Shown: positions 23,808 to 34,380 of the stretch, piece after piece
Numbering within the stretch: position 1 is the stretch's first letter
Layout: each line of letters opens with the position of its first letter
Assembly: GCF_052857255.1 (NCBI RefSeq)
Contig: NC_135500.1
Span: 47,613,772 to 47,677,771 of the forward strand
From: Amblyomma americanum
Taxonomy: Eukaryota; Arthropoda; Arachnida; Ixodida; Ixodidae
Reading direction: 5' to 3'
DNA: 64,000 bases
Notes under the pieces: model-generated
Seen by the model: the letters and a program-made list of their open reading frames with translations, nothing else
Told to the model about the DNA's origin: nothing
Database searches by the model: none
Program-made: the position numbers and the translations under genes

Positions 23808-25011
23808 GAGTGCAATGTAAAACTCATAAAAGGTTAGTGTTAAAGTGAACTCCCGGATACTTGCACGCCGAAACAAAGCTTAAGGACAAGTCGAATTAGA
23901 ACCGTTGGTAATTCGCGTTACTTTCTTTGCATTTGATCGTTCTCCTTCATAAGACAAACGCACACAAAGCAGAAGCGTCACTAAGGTCACGTTGATGAAT
24001 GAAAATATTCGAGGGATCAAAACATCCGCAGCACATGACACAACAGTCCGCGGAAAGCGTTGTAGATGATGGTACCCCTTAAGAAATGTCATTAACATAA
24101 CTAACACAGATCAGAAAAACGACACACCCTAATATTGGCCGTCGAGGAACACGCGACGTGTGCTGTGGAAAAATTATGATACTGACTGCTAACTGTTCCG
24201 TACTGAGTGTGAACGTCGAAACGAACACTCGATCCACCTTAATACTCCACTGACAATGTTCCTTTTAAATGGGTTTTAACAGAAAACGTTCATGAAACTT
24301 GGTGCCGAACGTTATAGCAAAATCAATGAATATGCAGTCACCGCCAGAGGGATCGTCTGGAATTGCAAATCGGTCATTTGCAACTGCAGTTCATTGTTTC
24401 ACAAGAACGGTTCCTCCGTAAAATATATTTGCAGCAGAGAACAAATCGCATTCTAAATTACTGAAGAGGGTAGAGGGTTGCAGCGCTCGCGGCGTGTGTT
24501 CTGCCTTCGTCCGTCGTCTTGTTTTCGCGCTCCTTTTGTCATGGGTAAATGTTAATGATACAGTTCTGAAATTAAGGGGGCACTGAACATCAATGTATGT
24601 GCGGGCTAGAAACATCTTTCCCACACGTTACTGTCGTCGAGGCAGTTTGCAGTGACCGAGCGAAAACTTCACAGAACTTGAGGCGAGTACAGGTAACGGT
24701 GCTCTTCAAATTAGCCAACCAGAACAGGACGCACTTAAAGCAGGAATAGGCTCTGCCCTCCTTCGTCCCGCATGCTCCACAAAAGTGGGCGGTTCTTCCG
24801 TATACTGCCAGCCGCCACGTACTACTCACACGGTCTTGCAAGACTACGGCCTCTAGACTAAAGACCAGTATTAAGACGCTTCTGTGCTGACTCTGTGCAG
24901 GTAGCTCGGTTCTTGCAGTAATGGAATTCACTGAACATTTCCACGCAACCTCCGCGACTCACAGCGATTGGTTTCATGGCTGAATCGGATTTATCGTCCC
25001 AAAGCAACTCA
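23808..25011. other. Unassigned 1.2 kb
   Basis: No recognised gene. The longest minus-strand frame (24590-24931, 113 residues) has several Cys but no clear domain. Nothing supports splice sites or a promoter. Confidence 0.35.
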
Positions 25012-25195
25012 GGCTACGAGGGGCGCAGAAGAAGGGCTCCGAATAACTATGACCACCCCGACAATGTGCGCTGCCATCGCACAGACACGGGCCTCGAGAA
25101 TTTCGCCTCCATCGCAATGCGGCAGGGATCGAACCCGGCCCCGTCTTTCGGGTCGGCAGCCGAGCACCATAACCACTGAGCCACCGCGGCGGCTA
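25012..25195 (-). repeat. SINE family 2
   Basis: Read on the minus strand, the head at 25195-25115 carries GGTGGCTCAGTGGTTATGG (A-box-like) and GGGTTCGATCC-type B box, followed by CGATGGAGGCGAAATTCTC and GAGGCCCGTGT. These blocks are shared with the copies at 60926-61145 and, more weakly, 46780-46966. The 3' end is lost near 25012. Confidence 0.8.
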
Positions 25196-25308
25196 CGCGA
25201 CGCACGATGAATGCAACAACGTCCTGCTGTGAGGAGTGGAAGTGCAGCACCGCTTTGCTCGCACTCAAAGGCGGCCGCCACCACTCCCGTTGAGACACGC
25301 TGCAGGAT

Positions 25309-25950
<642 letters not shown>

Positions 25951-27300
25951 ACACAAACACCGCAATGATACGGGCGACAAGCAGCGCGTTCAGTAACGTT
26001 CCCATCACCCATAGTGCTCGCTTGCAGTTTCGGGGGAAATGATGGGCGTTGTTGAATTTTCTTTCCAGCCACCGCCTGTGAATCACTCCTGAGAGGCGTG
26101 CAGATGTGCTACCAGGCGCATTGGAAGGACGGATAAACGTAGCGAAAGATACAATCACTGGAAGAAAAAGAAAAACGAAACGAGGAAAACGAGGCTGCGG
26201 CGAAACTACTTCCGGAGCAGCGGCCGTTGGGAAAGCAAAGGGGCGAAACGAATCACAACGCCGGAACAGAAGGAAAGCTGGAATGAGAGTCGCATAAAAC
26301 GGTATTCCCAGCCACGTGCTCTTCGCTTAGCTTTTCTTTTTCCTTTCCTCCGATAAAGTGCATCCTTTTCTTGAAAATCATTTAGCAGCTGGCGGGGCTC
26401 GCACTGGTCGACGACGAGGCAGCGACATTGGCGCGGGTTCGCACTTTTCCGTCTCCGTATACCACCAGGTCGAATGTTCTTTTTTTTATTATTGTTCTTG
26501 CATACTCGCCCGCCGACCCGAAACGGTCACATTGTGTCGGCGAACGTCGACTGTCTGAACGCTTTATTCCTATCTGGAGCCATTAAGGGCTTAATGCGCG
26601 CACGCCGAGGACGTTGCTGACGCTGCAAGTCGTTGAAAGTTTTCTGCCGCAGTGCTCTGCCGCGCAAGGTTTCCAGCACGTACGTTTGAGAGATATTCGT
26701 TCGTTTTGTGAGAGTACATTTGATTTCCACCGCCCGCATTACGGGGCGACTTTTGCGAAAACTTTCCTCGCGTGCTGGCGCTGCTGCTGACACATCAGTT
26801 TATGGCCTTTTGATGTGCCCTGAGGGCCATATCCTGACCACCTTTCCACATCGGGTTATGCCCTCTGTCTCGCATACTCCCGCCGAATATAAGAACGGAA
26901 CTTCCGGCGATAAATATGGGAGTGAAATGCCTGCATAGAAGATAACGCGCTGTCTGGAATCATCACAGCTGCAATGACGCAGCTTTTGAACGTCCGATGC
27001 TTGCAATGACTACCACTTCTTCGGCCCGATGAAGCCGAGAATGATGGGATTTTGTCAAAAGAGAATTTTACGACAATACTGCGACACTGGTAACGTTGTG
27101 GTGAAGTCTTCAAAGGTGGTACGAAAAAGTCACGAAAACAAACCCCTCTAGCTCATCAGGGTCCTGTGATACCTGCATACTGTTGGACTTAGAACACTGG
27201 CTAGGTAGCCGATAAGTTGCTATTACTTAAGCTTTGTAAATGAAAGTACCTTAATAAAGATTTATTCCAAACGCATTGAATCACTTCTTGCTAACCGGCA
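25951..27300. other. Unassigned 1.35 kb flanking the Penelope insertion
   Basis: No recognised gene. Short frames on both strands (such as 26358-26558 and 26527-26793) lack domains. This is the left flank into which the Penelope-like pair inserted. Confidence 0.35.
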
Positions 27301-27315
27301 ACGTTTAGTAATAAA
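27301..27315 (+). repeat. Target-site duplication, left copy (Penelope pair 1)
   Basis: The 15-bp sequence ACGTTTAGTAATAAA is repeated exactly and in the same orientation at 33372-33386. Because the two Penelope arms are inverted relative to each other, sequence belonging to the element ends would be inverted; a direct repeat fits a target duplication that brackets the whole pair. Confidence 0.8.
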
Positions 27316-27482
27316 ACGTGACATTCTAGACGCCGACCAAAACATAGAAAAGAATGCTCAAATAACGATTCGGTTCCCATAAGGGAGGCTTGTTCACAGT
27401 AAAAACGAGAAGCGGGTGCGCGAGCTTATGAACAACCTTTGTCCGTGAAGTTCCGAGGCTGAGTCCATTAAAAGAAATGCAT

Positions 27483-28574
27483 TTAACATTGAAATAATTT
27501 GTGCAGCACTTCTTCGAAACAGTCTCCCTTGCAGTCTATACACAGTTTCCAACGCTTCTTGAGGTCTTGAAAACAGTTGGAAAACGCTTCTTTTGGCAGG
27601 GCTCTCAGCTTCTTTGTCGTGGCGTCTTGAATGGCCTCCACGCTCCCCATCCAGCGACCTTTTAGGGCTCTCTTCTCACGAGGAAACAGGAAAAAATCGC
27701 ATGGGGAAAGGTCAGGCAAGTATGGCGGATGGGGAAGTACAGTAATGCTGTGCTTGGCGAGAAATGTTGTCACGCTGAGAGCAGTGTGCGGCCTTGCGTT
27801 ACCGTGGAGAAGGCTCCATTGTCCAGATGCCCATAAGTCAAAGCGACGGAGTCGCAGTGCATCACGCATGAGTTGGAGCACGCGGATATAAAACTCCTGA
27901 TTCACCGTCTGCCCTTGTGGGACGAACTCGTGGTGTATGGCACCTCTGGCATCGAAACAACTATCAGCATCGTCTTTGTTTTGGCCTTCTGTCGCCGCAC
28001 CTTTCCCGACGCAGGAGAGGTTGTGGACCGCCATTCGGCTCTCTGCCTCTTTGTTTGAGGATCGTATTGAAAACAACATGTTTCGTCTTCAGCACTGATG
28101 CTGTCGACGAATGTAGAGCCCTTCTGTGCCTCGGAGAGCAAATCAGCGCTCAATGATGCCCGCGTGTACTTCTGGTCCAGCGTGAGGGAGTGCGGCACAG
28201 GTCTGGCATTCAGCGTTCGTTTCCCCAAGTTATCACGCAAAATTTGGTGGCATGTTGTCTCACTAACGTCGAGAGCATCAAATAGCATGCGGACTGTAAT
28301 GGTGCGGTCTTGCTGTACGACTTCCCTGATCCGAGCCACGAAGGCTTTCATTCCGTGAGGTTGCAGGGCTCCCTTGCCTTGTGTCTTCCACCGACGTTCT
28401 CCCTGAAACGAACCCCTTGTGCCACTCGCAAACTCGCACCTGCGATAATGTCTCGTTGCCGTGAGCGTCACGAAGGAGCTCATACGTCTGTGTGGCTGTC
28501 CTGCGTAGCTTGACACAAAATTTTATGTTTACCCGCTTTTCGAACTGGACGTCCATCTGTCCCCATTCACTCAC
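27483..28574 (-). pseudogene. mariner transposase pseudogene
   Basis: The coding region translates to a mariner-family transposase of near full length (about 345 residues expected). The helix-turn-helix half begins [20 protein letters not shown]; the catalytic half includes SAEDETCCFQYDP, HEFVPQGQTVNQEFY, WSLLHGNARPHTALS and HPPYLPDLSPCDFFLFP. The D,D34D triad is broken: the first Asp (EDET) and third Asp (SPCD) remain, but the second reads Gly (HGNARPH instead of the usual HDNAPAH-like block). Two frame shifts, near 28400 and near 27990, split the gene into three frames. The ATG is at 28574 or the in-frame 28556; the stop is at 27483-27485. It is inactive. Confidence 0.93.
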
Positions 28575-28605
28575 AGTAGAATGCGCAGACGACTATTGAC
28601 AACGT

Positions 28606-28812
28606 ATGGACGGAAGGACGGACGGACGGACGGAGGGAGGGAGGGAGGGAGGGAGGGAGGGAGGAAGGGAGGGAGGGAGGGAGGGATGGACGGACGGACG
28701 GACGGACGGACGGACGGGTGGGTGGGTGGATGGATGGATGGATGGATGGATGGATGGATGGATGGATGGATGGATGGATGGATGGATGGATGGATGGATG
28801 GATGGATGGATG
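28606..28812 (+). repeat. GGAC/GGAG/GGAT compound microsatellite
   Basis: Tetranucleotide units change from GGAC to GGAG to GGAC and then to a pure GGAT run at about 28727-28812. On the minus strand the GGAT part reads ATCC and directly follows the 3' end of the adjacent SINE, so it probably grew from that SINE's tail. Confidence 0.95.
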
Positions 28813-28974
28813 GGGTCAAAGACCCATTTCCCAAGCATTTCACCAAAAAGAAGCCGAGCACCAGGCAGGGGAAAGCTTCTACCCATTTTATCACCGGTGG
28901 GTACCAGGCGGCACTGGGGATCGAACCCCGCACCTCCCGCATGCGAGGCGGATGCTCAAACCACTAGACCACTA
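28813..28974 (-). repeat. tRNA-Ala-like SINE with GGAT tails
   Basis: On the minus strand, 28974 downward has an A-box-like TGGTCTAGTGGTTTGAGC and a B box GGGGTTCGATCCC. The middle folds as an anticodon arm with loop CTCGCAT, which would be anticodon CGC (Ala). The body (through GTGCTCGGCTTC, AAATGCTTGGGAAATGGG) ends directly at an ATCC repeat. There is no proper acceptor stem, so it is a SINE head rather than a tRNA gene. It belongs to a third SINE type in the window. Confidence 0.7.
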
Positions 28975-29102
28975 GGATGGATGGATGGATGGATGGATGG
29001 ATGGATGGATGGATGGATGGATGGATGGATGGATGGATGGATGGATGGATGGATGGATGGATGGATGGATGGATGGATGGATGGATGGATGGATGGATGG
29101 AT
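28975..29102 (+). repeat. GGAT microsatellite
   Basis: About 32 units of GGAT separate the tRNA-Ala-like SINE from the LINE 3' fragment on its right. On the minus strand it lies immediately after the LINE 3' end, so it is most likely that LINE's tail, into which the SINE later inserted. Confidence 0.95.
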
Positions 29103-29463
29103 AAGGCTGAACACTTTAAATCGGGCGGTGGTTCAAGCCAGCTAGTGATGACTTCTGAAATATAACTTTTCTTGATTTTAGCCACCAATCGGATAACCTT
29201 CGCTTGGTTACTTCTACCCGCTTAAAATCTACTTTCCCTTCACTGTCCTTAAACCCCAATGTCTTGGATAAATCAGCCCCGCTGCTTTCCACTGTGAGTC
29301 GAAGCCCTTTACAGAAAAGTATCAAGTGTTCAGCCGTTTCCTCCTCTCCGCACGCAACGCACAACGTGTATACCTCGTGGTACCTGACTGTCTCCAACAC
29401 GTGCCATCCAGCATGTGCATCCGGCACGTGCCAGTAGGTTCCACCTAACGGCTGCCACAGCAA
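29103..29463 (-). mobile_element. LINE C-terminal fragment with Cys-His knuckle
   Basis: The minus-strand frame reads TLCVACGEEETAEHLILFCKGL, a CxxC...H...C knuckle like the one that closes ORF2 of several RNase-H-bearing LINEs, then [22 protein letters not shown] and DWWLKSRK. A short 3' UTR leads into the GGAT repeat. Only the last 110 or so residues are present, so the LINE clade cannot be settled. It inserted into the 5' UTR of the mariner. Confidence 0.65.
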
Positions 29464-30835
29464 TTAACATAAATAGCGCAGGTTAGATCGAAAAGATGGC
29501 GCTGCACATACGCACCAACATTTGTTTCGGGGAATCTTTTCTAGAGAAAAAAATAAATCAGTCTCGAAACTTTACGGACAAAGGTTGTATGCTTTGAAAA
29601 GGGGCGCAGGGAGCGTGCTTAAGCAGTTGGCAGATTTCTGCAGTTTCGGTTCAAGGTGTAAGAGGTCATTTATATCGTCAAAGATTGCAGCTGACGGCGA
29701 GGGAATTTCTTTTCTGTAGCAAGAACGTGTGCCTTACCCCAGGCGATAACGTGCTGTTTCGATATGGAGCGTTCGGCGATAGCACTGGAATCCAGTTTTC
29801 TGTTTTTAACGTCGTTTTTCTGATCTTTTAGGCGCCTTTCGAAGTTACCAGCTTCGCCAATGTAGACGCAGTCGCATTTCGGGGTAGGGAATGCTGTAAA
29901 CCACGCCGGGATATTTTTTTTTTCCTCTGGAAGAACGTTCTTTACGTTGACCAAGCATGTCGCAGTTTTCTGGTCGAAACGTGGGCAACGTCAACATTGA
30001 AGGTGCGCAGAAAGAGTGCCAACGCCTCGCTGATTCCAGGGGTGTAGGGAACAGCGGCAGGTTTCAATGGTCAAGACATAGCAGTTTCACGTTCTGGTCG
30101 ACTCAGCTGTTTTTCGACCGATGCCATGAATGATGTCGGGTAGCCATAGCATGAAAGTTCTTGCCGCACCATGTCGAAGTCATTTGCCCTGTCTTCGGGC
30201 AAACTGCAAATGCGTTTGCTCCTTTTTAATAAGGTAGCAGCAGTCGATCTCTTATCTGAAACTGGGTGGACGGATCTAGAGTTGAGATAACGCCCGTCTG
30301 GGTGGGTTTCCTAAAGACGCTGAATGATAGTTTGCCACTACAGCATTTTACCAAGACGTCTAGAAAGGGCGACGCACCGTTCTCCTCGACCTCAGGGGTT
30401 AAATAGGCGTCTTCTGTAGAGTTCGAATGCGACGAAAATGCAGGCAGAGAGTATTTTTGAATCATGCAGAAACAGTCGTCTACATATCTGAGGAAAGCTC
30501 TTGGCGGGTGAGCAAAGGTTTCAAGGGCACGGTGTTTGACAGACTCCATTGTGTGGTTCGCGACGGTAACGGATATAGAGGCACCCATAGGAGTGTCTTT
30601 AAGTGGACGGTAAAACAAGCCTTGAAATACAAAATACGTATTCCTGAGGCAGAACTGTAGGAGTCTGCAGAGGTCAGGAACGTCAATAGGGGTCCTTTCA
30701 GGTAAGGATCTGTAAGACTCGAGGGCAGAAGAGCAGGCTTGTACGAAAGGTCAACAGGGACGCACGTGAAAAGCGACTTGACGTCAAACGAGCCCAGCAG
30801 CTCGTTGTCGTCCGGTGATATGTCGCTTACCTTCT

Positions 30836-33371
30836 CTTCAAGCTCTTGATTTCATTAGCCTTCGCCGGGCGTACGGCCAACCTATCAATACAAGCATCCG
30901 CAAGAACGTGTCCCTAACGACTCGTGTGGCATCGTTCAAAGCCCACCTTCAGTTCAATCTCAGCTGCAAGTCTCTAGCCCTTATTCCTCGTTCGCTTCAC
31001 CTGATTCGCGCTGTCTGCACAAGCTTCGGACGCAGTGTTATCGCCAAAGCTGAACGTTCCCTTTTTCAAGCAAGGATACTTGACTGCAAAGAGAAGCTGA
31101 ACCCTAGAAAATGAAGTCTTTTTCGCTCGTCGTCGACTACAGTCGCTCTACCCGGATGAGTTTGTCAGGATTCAACTGCATGATAATCATAATGCTGCAA
31201 TGCATCCCCCTTCTGCTGAAGTCTCGCGCAAAAACAAGTTACACCGGCTACTCCCATCCCTGTCAACTACTTCGAAAGCTGCACCTGCCACGGTTGGCCA
31301 CAACGTTTCGTCATATGTATAGCCCCAACAACGCTGAACTCTCCGTTTTAAACATTGGCCTCAATTTCAACTGTGGACCTACCATGGAGGCTATAAATCT
31401 GGTGTGTGCTGTGGAGAACGCTGTTAATCAAGTGGACGTTGCACGTCGAGATGAAGCAAGGACTCGTGCTATCAGCATACTCTCCAAGTACCACCCGGGG
31501 CGATTCCTGCCCCCTCTTACTAAGGAACAGCGCCAAGCTGCCAAGAGCCTTCGCAAAAATAAGGAACTAGTCATACTTCCCGCCGACAAAGGCAACACCA
31601 CTGTCCTTTTGGACCGGACAGACTGCGTAAGCCGGATGCAGAACCTACTTGAAAGTGACACCACCTACTGCCGACTGGACAGGGACCCAACCGCAAAGGT
31701 GGAGCGCGAATTACAGAAACTTCTCACCAACGTTTTCAGTCTCATCCCTCCGACCCACAGGCTACTTTACCTCAAGCTCTTGTGCACCAACGGTTCGGCA
31801 CCCGCCCTCTACGGCCTTCCCAAAGTGCACAAGACTGGTATGCCGATGCGTCCGATCGCGGACTACAGTCGTTCCCCACTCCACAGCTTATCTGGTTACC
31901 TTCATCGACACATCTCGCCTATTGTGGGTTGTGGCTCGACACACGTACGGAATTCGACTCACTTCATCGAGAAGGTAAGCGACATATCACCGGACGACAA
32001 CGAGCTGCTAGGCTCGTTTGACGTCAAGTCGCTTTTCACGTGCGTCCCTGTTGACCTTTCGTACAAGCCTGCTCTTCTGCCCTCGAGTCTTACAGATCCT
32101 TACCTGAAAGGACCCCTATTGACGTTCCTGACCTCTGCAGACTCCTACAGTTCTGCCTCAGGAATACATATTTTGTATTTCAAGGCTTGTTTTACCGTCC
32201 ACTTAAAGACACTCCTATGGGTGCCTCTATCTCCGTTACCGTCGCGAACCACACAATGGAGTCTGTCAAACACCGTGCCCTTGAAACCTTTGCTCACCCG
32301 CCAAGAGCTTTCCTCAGATATGTAGACTACTGTTTCTGCATGATTCAAATATACTCTCTGCCTGCATTTTCGTCGCATTCGAACTCTACAGAAGACGCCT
32401 ATTTAACCCCTGAGGTCGAGGAGAACGGTGCGTCGCCCTTTCTAGACGTCTTGGTAAAACGCTGTAGTGGCAAACTATCATTCAGCGTCTTTAGGAAGCC
32501 CACCCAGACGGGCGTTATCTCAACTCTAGATCCGTCCACCCAGTTTCAGATAAGAGATCCACTGCTGCTACCTTATTAAAAAGGAGCAAACGCATTTGCA
32601 GTTCGCCCGAAGACAGGGCAAATGACTTTGACATGGTGCGGCAAGGACGTTTATGCTATGACTAGCCGACATCTTTCGTGGCATCAGTCGAAAAACAGCT
32701 AAGTCGACCAGAACGTGAAACTGCTGTGTCATACCCCTTGAAACGTGCCGCTGTTCCCTACAGCCCCGGAATCAGCGAGGCGTTGGCACACATTCTGCGC
32801 ACCTTCAATATTGACATTGCCCACGTTCCGACCAGAAAACTGCGACATGCTTTGGTCAACGTAAAGGACGTTTTTCCACAAGAAAAATATCCCGGCGTGG
32901 TTTACAGCATTCCCTGCTCCGGCTGCGACTACATTGGCGAAACCGGTAACTTCGTAAGGCGCCTAAAAGATCATAAAAACGACTTTAAAAACAGAAAAGT
33001 ATTTCAGTGCTATCGCCGAACACTCCATACCGAAACAGCACATTATCGACTGGGGCAAGGCACATGTTCTTGCGACACAAAAGAAGAAATTCCCTCGCCT
33101 TTACCAGAAATCTTTGACGATACAAACGACCTCTCACGCCTTGAACCACAACTGCGGAAATCTGGCAACTACTTACGCACGCTCCCTGTGCCCCTTTTTC
33201 AAGCATATATAAGCTCGCGCACCCGCTTCTCGTTTTTACTGTGAACGAGGCTCCCGTATGGGAGCGGAAACATCTTTTGTGTATCTTTTTCTATGTTGTG
33301 GTCAGCATCTGCAATGTCACGTTTTATGATTCACCCAGATCACATGAGTTTCTGTCCAACTCTTGATTTCT
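30836..33371 (+). mobile_element. Penelope-like element 1, right arm (near full length)
   Basis: The right arm encodes the N-terminal region (SFKAHLQFNLSCKSL at about 30940), then LNIGLNFNCGPTMEAINLV, KSLRKNKELVILPADKGNTT, ALYGLPKVHKTGMPMRPIAD, SFDVKSLFTCVPVDLS, GLFYRPLKDTPMGASIS and SPFLDVLVKRCS of a Penelope reverse transcriptase. A GIY-YIG endonuclease follows: GVVYSIPCSGCDYIGETGNF at about 32895-32955. The catalytic box reads FLRYVDYCFC, so the second Asp of YVDD is lost here although the left arm keeps it. Frame shifts near 31115, 31320, 32060 and 32565 also inactivate it. The 3' UTR ends at 33371, just before the right target duplication. Head-to-head junction with the left arm is at about 30835. 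Confidence 0.9.
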
Positions 33372-33386
33372 ACGTTTAGTAATAAA
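33372..33386 (+). repeat. Target-site duplication, right copy (Penelope pair 1)
   Basis: This is the second exact copy of ACGTTTAGTAATAAA (first at 27301-27315). The bases on either side differ between copies, so the repeat is exactly 15 bp. It marks the right end of the Penelope insertion. Confidence 0.8.
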
Positions 33387-34107
33387 GCACTATACGCGCC
33401 GAGGAGCTTGCGTGTGTGTCTATGCAATGCATGAATGTCGTAGCGTCGACTCGAGAAAATACCATGCTTTGCCCTAGCAAAGTGCTCTACTCCCTAGCCT
33501 TGCGTCAAAAGCGTCTCCCTCAGCGTGGTGCAGCTGACATCCCAGCGGGATATCCACATTGCGTAGAGAGTCTTCGATCTGCTCCGTCAAGGCTGCATCT
33601 CGGAAGGAGGCATTTTTGGTGCTCGCGGAATGCTCCCAAGAATTCCTCCCCACGAGATGCAGGCTTCGGCGTCGCTCCAGGCCCGGCACGCATTCCGCCG
33701 ACAGCGGCGGTTCGCTCCGTGCGCAGCGATCCGATGATTGCGGCCTCTCAGCATCTCAAGCAGCACGCGCCGCCGTCGCGCCATTCCTCAACTTGCGCGT
33801 TCGTCTCTCTCTCGCTAAACCGCGCCATCGGCACTGTTTGCGGATCGTTCCGAGACGGGCACTGCTTTAGCGAGACAGCAGGACTCGGCTGACTCGCGAG
33901 CGATTCGGAGGAGCTTTGCCGCTGCGATTGCCAGCGTTTCTCGGCCGCCCGTTGCTTCAGTTCTGTGCAGAAATATATCTCGCCAGGCATGCACAATGAA
34001 GGCAGGAAATAGTTTCTGAAATGGCAGCCTCCGTGATATATGGTGGATCTGACAGGGCACCAGAGGACATCCCTGCATCAAATCGGACTGCTCGCGGAAC
34101 AAAGATT
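33387..34107. other. Unassigned sequence
   Basis: GC-rich frames overlap on both strands (33416-33892 plus, 33815-34141 minus) with no domain I recognise. I cannot say which, if any, is translated. Confidence 0.3.
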
Positions 34108-34380
34108 TCAATGACCGCGGTGATTCTGCGTGGTGGTCCATCGCTTACGGCCCTTCCAGAGACTAAATAGTCCCATCAACATAAATAGAACACATATCAC
34201 AGCACAGTTTTTCTGAACAGGCAAAAAAAGTATAATGTAGGGTGTGATTTCAATGTCCTTTTTAAGTGTCCACTACAAAATGTCCCAGGAGAACATAGCA
34301 TCAATGCACAAAATAAAACAATGGCCAATGGTCTCTGGCGTACTGCACAGGCGGCAGTTCGCTGTGCATGGCAGAAGCAT
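34108..34380 (-). mobile_element. LINE C-terminal zinc-knuckle fragment
   Basis: Minus-strand translation from 34380 gives CRLCSTPETIGHCFILC, a CxxC-H-C knuckle of the reverse-transcriptase-associated zinc-binding type, followed by DAMFSWDIL, a stop, then TLKKDIEITPYIILFLPVQ and VLFMLMGLFSLWKGRK. The layout is that of the C-terminus of L1-like LINE ORF2 proteins. One in-frame TAG is present; upstream reverse transcriptase is not seen. Confidence 0.55.

Larger units (their letters stand above)
27432..29588 (-). mobile_element. mariner transposon, interrupted
   Basis: Terminal inverted repeats of about 30 bp lie at 27432-27461 and 29559-29588; the outer part ACAACCTTTGTCCGT is identical, the rest has a few mismatches. 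The insertion sits in a TA-rich site of the Penelope 3' UTR: the right arm there reads GCATATATAAGC uninterrupted, which agrees with the TA target of mariners. The transposase pseudogene is at 27483-28574. About 0.9 kb of later sequence (28600-29463) separates the coding region from the 5' terminal repeat. Confidence 0.9.
27316..30835 (-). mobile_element. Penelope-like element 1, left arm (5'-truncated, mariner inside)
   Basis: The minus-strand arm reads, from 30835 downward, SDISPDDNELLGSFDVKSLFTCVPVDL, GLFYRPLKDTPMGASIS, FLRYVDDCFCMIQ (catalytic YVDD intact), SPFLDVLV, and a GIY-YIG endonuclease with VYIGEAGNFERRLKDQKND at about 29860-29800. Its 3' UTR is cut by a mariner (27432-29588) and resumes at 27431-27316, where it matches the complement of 33208-33330. 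It starts partway into the reverse transcriptase, so the N-terminal third is missing. It shares two frame-shifting lesions with the right arm, in the VPVDLS region and after STQFQIRD. Without the mariner the arm is about 1.36 kb. Confidence 0.9.

Noticed and set aside
28905..28975. tRNA-Ala (CGC) gene
   Set aside because: A and B boxes and an anticodon arm are present, but no pairing acceptor stem was found and the sequence runs on into a SINE body and repeat tail.
28571..29188. Frames of repeated Met-Asp-Gly-Trp or Ile-His-Pro-Ser
   Set aside because: Products of the GGAT/GGAC/GGAG tetranucleotide arrays.
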